A stretch of DNA of 10,884 bases. Source: Chloroflexia bacterium. GTDB taxonomy: Bacteria; Chloroflexota; Chloroflexia; Thermomicrobiales; JALYUS01. Below, one piece after another: positions 1 to 4,834 of this stretch. Both the position numbers and the translations under genes were made by a program. How positions within the stretch are numbered: position 1 is the stretch's first letter; each line of letters begins with the position of its first letter. Location of the stretch: NCBI GenBank assembly GCA_025924435.1, contig JAICIL010000142.1:1-10884 (forward strand), in the 5' to 3' direction. The notes beneath the pieces were generated by a model. The model was not told the origin of the DNA. It saw only the letters and a list, made by a program, of their open reading frames with translations, and did no database searches.

Positions 1-8
1 CCCCCCGG

Positions 9-34
9 CCCCTCTCCATCGCGATGGAGAGGGG
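9..34. repeat. Perfect 26-bp palindrome (CCCCTCTCC type)
   Basis: Left half CCCCTCTCCATCG (9-21) is followed immediately by its exact reverse complement (22-34). In RNA the central bases would form the loop of a strong GC-rich hairpin. The arm CCCCTCTCC is shared with the hairpin at 92-118, and CCCCTCT recurs in the palindrome at 3154-3221. This suggests a dispersed intergenic repeat rather than a one-off terminator. No T-run follows it. Confidence 0.75.
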
Positions 35-91
35 TGACACCGCTGAAGTGCCGTGGCATTTCCCAGCCACCACGGTCTCGAGAAGGCCGCT

Positions 92-118
92 CCCCCTCTC
101 CACACGATGGAGAGGGGG
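92..118. repeat. Hairpin, 11-bp stem, same repeat family
   Basis: CCCCCTCTCCA (92-102) pairs with TGGAGAGGGGG (108-118) around a 5-nt loop CACGA. It shares its arm with the palindrome at 9-34, and a run of G follows it. It could be a member of a dispersed repeat or the remnant of a terminator; it lies just upstream of the predicted promoter. Confidence 0.7.
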
Positions 119-131
119 TCGGGGGGTGAGG

Positions 132-160
132 TTGACCCCTCCCGGTCGGAGGCGTAGAGT
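132..160 (+). promoter_or_regulatory. Candidate sigma70 promoter for the amidohydrolase/Rieske cluster
   Basis: TTGACC (132-137, five of six matches to the -35 consensus) is followed after exactly 17 nt by TAGAGT (155-160, four of six matches to the -10 consensus). Transcription would start near 167, giving a leader of about 50 nt before the GTG start at 218. This is motif matching by eye only. Confidence 0.45.
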
Positions 161-217
161 AGCATTCCGACGGAGCGGCGGAGGGCGCGCATGGAGAGAC
201 GACGGGAGGGGCCGAGT

Positions 218-1282
218 GTGGCAACCACAGCAACCGCGACCGCGCTGATTGACTGCGATGTCCACAGCACCGTGCCGAACGTCCAGGCGCTCTTCCCCTA
301 TCTGCCGCGGCACTGGGTCGAGCACGTCAACCAGTCCGTCTTCAAAGGCGCGAGCACGACCTATTACCCGCCGCGCGCGCCCGTCGCCGCCCGGCCCGAC
401 AGCACCCCGCCCGACGGCCCGGCCGGTTCCAGCCTCGACCTGTTGCGCGCACAGATCCTCGACCCGCTCGGCGTCGACATCGCCATTGTCAACTGCCTCT
501 ACGCGATTGACAGCCTGCACAACCCGGAGGCGGCGGTCGCCTTCGCCCGCGCGGTGAACGACTGGCAGATCGCGGAGTGGCTGGAAAAAGACAGCCGCCT
601 GCGCGCCTCGATCGTCGTGCCGGTACAGGTGCCGGAACTGGCGGCGGCGGAGATCGCGCGCGTCGGCGACCATCCCGGCTTCGTCCAGGTGCTGCTGCCG
701 GTGCGCTCGGAGCACCCGTACGGCAACCGCATCCACCGCCCGCTGTGGGAGGCGATCACCGCGCGCAATCTCGTCGCCGGGATCCATTTCGGCGGCGCGC
801 CCGGCAATCCGCCCTTCCCCTCCGGCTGGCCGTCGTATTACTTCGAGGAATACGCGGGGATGGCGCAGGTCTTCCAGTCGCAGTTGGCGAGCATCATCAG
901 CGAGGGCGTGCCGGATCTCTTCCCCACGGTGCGCATCGCCCTCCTCGAAAGCGGCTTCACCTGGCTGCCCGCCTTCATGTGGCGCTTCGACAAGGAGTGG
1001 CGCAACCTGCGCCGCCTCGTCCCCTGGGTGAAGCGCGCGCCGTCCGAGTACATCCGGGAGCATGTGCGCCTGACCATCCAGCCGCTCGACGCGCCGCCGG
1101 AGTGGCGGGATATGGAACAGGTCATCGCGCAGATGGACGGCGGCCACATGCTGCTGTTCGCGAGCGACTACCCGCACCGGCATACGACCGATCCGCTCGA
1201 AACGCTGCTGCCGCGCCTGCCCGATGCGCTGGCGCGGAAAATCCGCTCCGAAAACGCCCGCGATCTGTATCGGCTGGCGTGA
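218..1282 (+). CDS. Amidohydrolase-fold metal-dependent hydrolase or decarboxylase (paralog 1)
   Basis: A 354-aa protein of the amidohydrolase 2 / COG2159 type (TIM barrel, the group that includes ACMSD-like decarboxylases and metal-dependent hydrolases). Visible marks are IDCDVHS at the N-terminus (D14, H16), GIHFGG with a candidate metal-binding H190, and FASDYPH with candidate catalytic/metal D317. It ends with a SENARDLYRL helix typical of the family's C-terminus. The second His of the usual HxH pair is missing (S17-T18 follow H16), as in the next gene, so the metal site may be altered. The frame is open from ATG 191, but GTG 218 is preferred. It has GGGAGGGG at 204-211 just upstream, and the product then begins (M/V)ATT like its paralog. 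It probably heads an operon with the paralog and the Rieske gene. The substrate cannot be read from sequence. Confidence 0.88.
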   Translation: MATTATATALIDCDVHSTVPNVQALFPYLPRHWVEHVNQSVFKGASTTYYPPRAPVAARPDSTPPDGPAGSSLDLLRAQILDPLGVDIAIVNCLYAIDSLHNPEAAVAFARAVNDWQIAEWLEKDSRLRASIVVPVQVPELAAAEIARVGDHPGFVQVLLPVRSEHPYGNRIHRPLWEAITARNLVAGIHFGGAPGNPPFPSGWPSYYFEEYAGMAQVFQSQLASIISEGVPDLFPTVRIALLESGFTWLPAFMWRFDKEWRNLRRLVPWVKRAPSEYIREHVRLTIQPLDAPPEWRDMEQVIAQMDGGHMLLFASDYPHRHTTDPLETLLPRLPDALARKIRSENARDLYRLA

Positions 1283-1447
1283 GAGATGATTACACAATCA
1301 GCGAGCAAGGGATTGAACCGCCAAGACGCCAAGGATGCCAAGAAAATACGAAGAAAGGGATACATAATTTTTCTTTCCCTCTTGGCGTCCTTGGCGTCTT
1401 GGCGGTTTTGACATCGGCCCGTAGGCCGATCAAGGAGGATGTGCCCC
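1283..1447. other. Intergenic spacer filled by a palindromic repeat
   Basis: The 165-nt gap between the two amidohydrolase genes holds a short AT-richer lead-in, the palindrome at 1316-1407, and the Shine-Dalgarno sequence AAGGAGG (1432-1438). No promoter resembling the one at 132-160 was seen. Read-through from the upstream gene is therefore the simplest reading. Confidence 0.6.
1316..1407. repeat. Long palindrome with 9-nt periodic arms (member A)
   Basis: The left arm (1316-1343) and right arm (1380-1407) are 28-nt reverse complements with a single mismatch at 1336, which would be a U-G wobble in RNA. Each arm is about three copies of a 9-nt unit around GCCAAGGAC. The loop (1344-1379) is A/T-rich with GAAAG and CTTTC runs. 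The design matches the element at 2555-2665, whose unit is GCAAAGGAC, so both belong to one family. The arms translate into Arg/Lys/Asp-rich or hydrophobic repeats, which produces spurious open frames on both strands. Confidence 0.85.
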
Positions 1448-2539
1448 ATGGCGACCACACTCGAACGCACGACGCGGCAGGCGCGGACGAAACCGGCGAT
1501 CATTGATTGCGATATCCACAACGAACTGGATTCCGAGCGCGACCTCTATCCGTTCCTGTCCGACCGCTGGCGCGATCACTTGATGACCTACGGGATGCGC
1601 GGGCCGTCGGGCGCGGTCTATCCGCGCTTCACGAACCGGCGCACCGATGCATTCCCGCCGTCCGGGCGCGACGCCGGTTCGGAGTGCGCCTTCACCTCCG
1701 TGCAACTGCTCGACGAGTGGAACATCGTCCGCGGCATCCTCAACCCGCTGACCGGCGTCGGCTCGCAACTCAACCCCGAATTCGACGCCGCGCTGGCGAC
1801 CGCCGTCAACGACTGGCAGGTCGCGGAATGGCTGGACAAGGAGCCGCGCCTGCGCGCTTCGATCATCCTCCCCTTCGAGCACGCCGACCTCGCCGTGGCG
1901 GAGATCGAGCGCCGCGCCCGCGACCCGCGCTTCGTGCAGGTGCAGTTCACGGGCCGCCCGCGCGAGCCGATGGGCCGCCGCAAGTACTGGCCGATCTATC
2001 GGGCATGCGTGGAGCACGGGTTGGCCGTGATGTCCCACGCCTTCGGCTCGGGCGGGCAGCCGATCACCGGCTGCGGCTGGCCGTCGTTCTACATCGAGGA
2101 TCACGTCGGGCCGTCCCAATCCATGCAGGCGAATCTCATCAGCCTCGTCGTCGAGGGCGTCTTCGAGCGCTTCCCGACGCTGCGGGTCGTCTCGGCGGAA
2201 AACGGCTTCGCCTGGGTTCCGTCGCTGCTGTGGCGGCTGGACACCACGTACGATCTGCTGCGCGACGAGACGCCGCACCTCACCCGCCGCCCCTCCCAGT
2301 ACGTCCGCGACCATGTTTGGTTCTGCACGCAGCCCGTCGAGGAACCGGACCGACCGGAGGACTTGCAGTGGCTGATGGAGCAGGTCGGCACGGACCGCCT
2401 GATCTTCGCGAGCGACTACGCCCATTGGGACTGGGATGCGCCCGATACCGCGATCCCGGCGCGCCTCCCGGACGACCTGCGCCGCAAGATCTACTACGAC
2501 AACGCCCTCGCCCTCTACGGCGACCGGCTCTTCGGATGA
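1448..2539 (+). CDS. Amidohydrolase-fold metal-dependent hydrolase or decarboxylase (paralog 2)
   Basis: A 363-aa paralog of the preceding gene and of the same amidohydrolase 2 / COG2159 type. Landmarks align throughout: IDCDIHN (D22, H24), AVNDWQVAEWLDKEPRLRAS in the middle, SHAFGSGG with H197, CGWPSFYIED, and FASDYAHWDWD with D323. It ends DNALALYGDRLFG. As in paralog 1, the residue two places after the first His is not His (HNE), so the canonical HxH pair is incomplete. ATG 1448 is chosen because AAGGAGG (1432-1438) sits 9 nt upstream; the in-frame ATG at 1439 is too close to it. The two paralogs are clearly diverged, so they may be subunits of one enzyme or act on different intermediates. 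No signal peptide is seen, so the product should be cytoplasmic. Confidence 0.9.
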   Translation: MATTLERTTRQARTKPAIIDCDIHNELDSERDLYPFLSDRWRDHLMTYGMRGPSGAVYPRFTNRRTDAFPPSGRDAGSECAFTSVQLLDEWNIVRGILNPLTGVGSQLNPEFDAALATAVNDWQVAEWLDKEPRLRASIILPFEHADLAVAEIERRARDPRFVQVQFTGRPREPMGRRKYWPIYRACVEHGLAVMSHAFGSGGQPITGCGWPSFYIEDHVGPSQSMQANLISLVVEGVFERFPTLRVVSAENGFAWVPSLLWRLDTTYDLLRDETPHLTRRPSQYVRDHVWFCTQPVEEPDRPEDLQWLMEQVGTDRLIFASDYAHWDWDAPDTAIPARLPDDLRRKIYYDNALALYGDRLFG

Positions 2540-2554
2540 AGACGAAACCGGGGA

Positions 2555-2665
2555 GAACCGCAAAGACGCAAAGGGCACAGAGGGCGCAAAGAAGAGAAAT
2601 GATGAAGAACGACTCCTTTCTTTTCCCTCTTTGTGATCTTCGCGTCCTTTGCGTCTTTGCGGTTC
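2555..2665. repeat. Long palindrome with 9-nt periodic arms (member B)
   Basis: The left arm (2555-2592) and right arm (2628-2665) are 38 nt each. The outer 20 bp pair perfectly and the inner part pairs with several mismatches. The unit is about GCAAAGGAC, repeated at 9-nt steps, the same architecture as 1316-1407. The loop (2593-2627) again has GAAGAG and CTTTTCCCTC runs. The right arm ends only 12 nt before the Rieske gene's ribosome binding site, so folding could affect its translation. An in-frame TTG at 2649 lies inside this arm and is not a credible start. Confidence 0.85.
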
Positions 2666-2687
2666 AATCGGTTTCACGGAGGTAGCG

Positions 2688-3137
2688 GTGGCGCGGCATG
2701 TGGTGGGGCGGGTGGAGGAAATACCGCCGGGTGGGCGGAAGATTGTCACGGTCGCCGGGCGCTCCATCGGCATCTTCAACGTGAACGGCGAGTTCTTCGC
2801 GCTGCGCAACCGCTGCCCGCATCAGGGCGGGCCGCTCTGCGAGGGGTTGCTGTGGGGGATGCTCTCGGCGCGCGTGCCGGGCGAACTGGAATACACCCGC
2901 GCGGGCGAAATCCTCACCTGCGCGTGGCACGGCTGGGAGTTCGACATCCGCACCGGGCAGTCGTGGTGCGAACCGGAGCGGCTGCGCGTGCGCCGCTACG
3001 ATGTCCGCGTCGAGCCGGGCGATGCCCTCGCCGCCGCCGAGCCACCCATGCCCGGCAAGGTGCCGGGGCCGTACGTCGCGGAGACGTATCCGGTCACGGC
3101 GGATGGGCAGTACCTCGTCGTCGAAGTCGCCTCCTGA
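2688..3137 (+). CDS. Small Rieske [2Fe-2S] protein with extended cluster loop
   Basis: A 149-aa single-domain Rieske protein. The cluster ligands are visible: CPH (C43, H45) in NRCPHQGGPLCEG, and CAWH (C78, H81) in LTCAWHGWEFDIRTGQ. The two ligand boxes are 32 residues apart, against about 15-17 in ordinary Rieske ferredoxins, because of an inserted segment containing LSARVPGELEYTRAGE. The protein is too short to include an oxygenase catalytic domain and has no transmembrane segment. It should be a soluble electron carrier or an accessory redox subunit. The start is GTG 2688, with GGAGG (2678-2682) 5 nt upstream; the frame continues back into the repeat without a better start. It closes the amidohydrolase cluster, which points to a catabolic oxidation/hydrolysis route of unknown substrate. 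Confidence 0.88.
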   Translation: MARHVVGRVEEIPPGGRKIVTVAGRSIGIFNVNGEFFALRNRCPHQGGPLCEGLLWGMLSARVPGELEYTRAGEILTCAWHGWEFDIRTGQSWCEPERLRVRRYDVRVEPGDALAAAEPPMPGKVPGPYVAETYPVTADGQYLVVEVAS

Positions 3138-3153
3138 AAACCCTCATCCCCAG

Positions 3154-3221
3154 CCCCTCTCGTACGGAGCCTTCGCCCTTCCGCTTCGACACGCCGATAT
3201 TTCGGCGGCGAAGGAGAGGGG
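3154..3221. repeat. Nested palindrome after the Rieske gene, possible terminator
   Basis: The outer arms CCCCTCT (3154-3160) and CCTTCGCC (3170-3177) pair with GGCGAAGG (3207-3214) and AGAGGGG (3215-3221). The 3' arm is continuous, while the 5' arm is split by 9 nt (CGTACGGAG). Inside sits a second hairpin, CGCCGA-TATT-TCGGCG (3192-3207). It begins 16 nt after the Rieske stop and may end that transcript, although no clear T-run follows. The CCCCTCT arm recalls the repeats at 9-34 and 92-118. Confidence 0.65.
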
Positions 3222-3271
3222 AGCGGCAAATTCCAAAGTGATACGTGCTCCTGTCCGCGCATGCACTCGCT

Positions 3272-3302
3272 GGGAACCGCCGCGCCGCCCGCGTTGTATA
3301 CG
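3272..3302 (+). promoter_or_regulatory. Weak ECF-type promoter candidate upstream of the sigma gene
   Basis: GGGAAC (3272-3277) resembles the GGAAC core of many ECF -35 elements. It is followed by GCGTTGTATACG, which offers either CGTT (3292-3295) or TATACG (3297-3302) as a -10. The spacings are 14 and 19 nt, neither ideal. If real, it would fit autoregulation, common for ECF sigma genes. Confidence 0.22.
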
Positions 3303-3304
3303 GG

Positions 3305-3913
3305 GTGACGGAACACTCCGGGGAGGGCCGGCCACTGGAGGAGCGGGCGCGGATCGAACGAGCGCAAGGGGGCGATGCGGGCGCGTACGAGACACTCGTG
3401 CGGCAGTATCAGGACATTGCCTTTCGCACCGCGTTCGTCATCACCGGCACGGCGGCGGAGGCGGAGGACGCCGCGCAGGATGCCTTCGTCAAGGCGTGGT
3501 ACGCCCTTGGCCGCTTCCGGCCCGACGCGCCCTTCCGCCCGTGGCTCTTGCGCATCGTCGCGAACGAAGCGCGCAACCGGCGCACGGCGGCGGGGCGGCG
3601 CGTCAATCTGGCGCTGCGGGCGCGGGAACGCGGCCACGTCGAGGGCGATGCGGCCCCGTCGCCCGAGGCGGTCGCGCTCCGTATCGAGCAGCGGGAGATG
3701 CTGCTCCATGCGGTCAACCGGCTGCGCGCGGAGGACCGGCTCGTCATCGCCTATCGCTATTTCTTCGATCTCTCCGAGGCGGAGATGGCGACCGCGCTCG
3801 ACTGCGCGCGGGGCACCGTCAAATCCCGCCTCTCCCGCGCGCTCGGCCGCCTGCGCGACGCCCTGCGCGCCGATCACCCGACCGACGATCTGAGGGGGTT
3901 GGGGAATGGCTGA
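3305..3913 (+). CDS. ECF-family RNA polymerase sigma factor
   Basis: A 202-aa sigma70-family factor of the extracytoplasmic function type. Region 2 spans about residues 27-95 and includes DAAQDAFVKAW (the DxxQxxF core binding motif) and PFRPWLLRIVANEARNRRR. A variable linker follows, then region 4 at about 130-186 with the helix-turn-helix LSEAEMATALDCARGTVKSR. It would direct RNA polymerase to envelope-stress or signal-specific promoters. The start is uncertain: GTG 3305 gives the usual short N-terminus but has no clear ribosome binding site, and the in-frame GTG 3245 would add 20 residues of unusual composition. The stop overlaps the start of the next gene by 8 nt, as expected for a translationally coupled sigma/anti-sigma pair. 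Confidence 0.88.
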   Translation: MTEHSGEGRPLEERARIERAQGGDAGAYETLVRQYQDIAFRTAFVITGTAAEAEDAAQDAFVKAWYALGRFRPDAPFRPWLLRIVANEARNRRTAAGRRVNLALRARERGHVEGDAAPSPEAVALRIEQREMLLHAVNRLRAEDRLVIAYRYFFDLSEAEMATALDCARGTVKSRLSRALGRLRDALRADHPTDDLRGLGNG

Positions 3914-4811
3914 ACGACGGCAGCAATTCACCGATCCCGCGCTGGAACGGGCGCTCCGGGCCGTCGGCACGGAGATCGCCTACCCGCCGACGCCGGACCT
4001 CGCCGCCACCGTCCGGCAGCGGCTCGCGGCGCAACCGGCGCGACCCCGCCCGTGGTGGCTGCCCACTTCCGCCGCGCGGCGTCGGCTCGGCCTCGCGCTC
4101 GCGCTCCTGCTCGTCATCGCCCTCGCCATCGGCGCGCTCCCGCCCGTGCGGAAGGGCGTCGCGCGGCGGCTCGGTTTGTCGAATGTGGAAATCATCGCCG
4201 TCACCGCCGTCCCGACGCCCGCGCCATCGCCGACCGCGCCACCCGCCACGCCGGTCACGGATGCCGCGCCACCCGTGATTACCCCCGCGTCCGCTGTGAC
4301 CGCGACACCAACGCCGGATACCGCGAGCGCGAGGGCCGGCCTGGGAACGCGGACGACGCGCGCGGATGCACAAACCCTCGTCCCATTCACGATCCGCGCG
4401 CCGGGCCTGCCGGAGTTCAGTACGCCGAATGAGGTCTACGTCGGCCAGCCGCCGCCGGGCGGGCGGGCGTCGCTCGTCTATCGTTCCCGCGCCGACCTGC
4501 CCGGCATCGCCGGTACCGATATTGGCCTGCTCCTCCAGGAGTTTCGCGGCGGGATAGACGCGGGGTTCTTCGGCAAGGGCGTGCCGCCCGGCGCGCGGGT
4601 CGAACCCATGACAATCAACGGCGCGCAAGGCTACTGGATCGAGGGCGGCCTGCGCTTCTTCGTCTACCGGGACGCGAGCGGCGTCTTCCAGACCGAGAAC
4701 ACGCGCATCGCGGGCAATACCCTCCTCTGGGAGCAGGGCGGCGTGGTCTATCGTCTCGAATCATTGCTGCCCAAAGAGGCGGCGGTCCGCATCGCGGCAT
4801 CCGTGCGCTAG
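3906..4811 (+). CDS. Membrane anti-sigma-like protein with DUF4367-like ectodomain
   Basis: A 301-aa single-pass membrane protein. Residues 1-60 are a basic cytoplasmic region, 61-80 are a transmembrane helix (LGLALALLLVIALAIGAL), and about 100-160 are a Pro/Thr/Ala-rich spacer. Residues about 160-301 are an extracytoplasmic domain with YWIEGG, NTLLWEQGGVVYRLES and a final EAAVRIAASV. These phrases resemble the DUF4367-type domains found in membrane partners of sigma factors. The protein contains no cysteine, so it is not a zinc-binding ZAS anti-sigma factor. The ATG lies inside the end of the sigma gene (8-nt overlap), which is the main argument for its role. It probably holds the sigma factor at the membrane until an envelope signal releases it; this is inference. 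Confidence 0.75.
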   Translation: MAERRQQFTDPALERALRAVGTEIAYPPTPDLAATVRQRLAAQPARPRPWWLPTSAARRRLGLALALLLVIALAIGALPPVRKGVARRLGLSNVEIIAVTAVPTPAPSPTAPPATPVTDAAPPVITPASAVTATPTPDTASARAGLGTRTTRADAQTLVPFTIRAPGLPEFSTPNEVYVGQPPPGGRASLVYRSRADLPGIAGTDIGLLLQEFRGGIDAGFFGKGVPPGARVEPMTINGAQGYWIEGGLRFFVYRDASGVFQTENTRIAGNTLLWEQGGVVYRLESLLPKEAAVRIAASVR

Positions 4812-4834
4812 CGCCGCTCGTTACTCGCGACTCG
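4812..4834. other. 23-nt gap between convergent genes
   Basis: The anti-sigma gene and the solute-binding protein gene converge with only 23 nt between their stop codons. The gap contains TTACTCGCGACTCG, but no stem-loop with a T-run on either strand. Transcripts from the two sides may therefore overlap. Confidence 0.5.

Larger units (their letters stand above)
1..217. other. Upstream non-coding region with two hairpins and a promoter
   Basis: No convincing gene begins in this stretch. It holds a perfect 26-bp palindrome (9-34), a second hairpin (92-118), a G-rich run at 119-130, and a promoter-like pair at 132-160. A short open frame at 24-248 reads through both hairpins, is rich in Arg and Gly, and resembles no family I know, so it is not called. 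The region probably combines the end of an upstream unit with the promoter of the amidohydrolase/Rieske cluster. Confidence 0.6.

Noticed and set aside
577..1506. 309-residue plus-strand open frame
   Set aside because: It is out of frame with both amidohydrolases, is Arg/Ala/Pro-rich, and its tail merely translates the repeat arms.
1316..2665. CRISPR array
   Set aside because: The repeats are 9-nt units in palindromic arms, with no regular spacers and no cas genes.
2649..2687. TTG at 2649 as the Rieske start
   Set aside because: It lies inside the palindrome's right arm and has no ribosome binding site, whereas GTG 2688 has GGAGG 5 nt upstream.
1430..2809. 459-residue minus-strand open frame
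   Set aside because: It lies opposite paralog 2 and both arms of a palindrome, and its composition is Arg/Ala/Gly-biased as expected from high-GC antisense. The plus strand carries clear family motifs.
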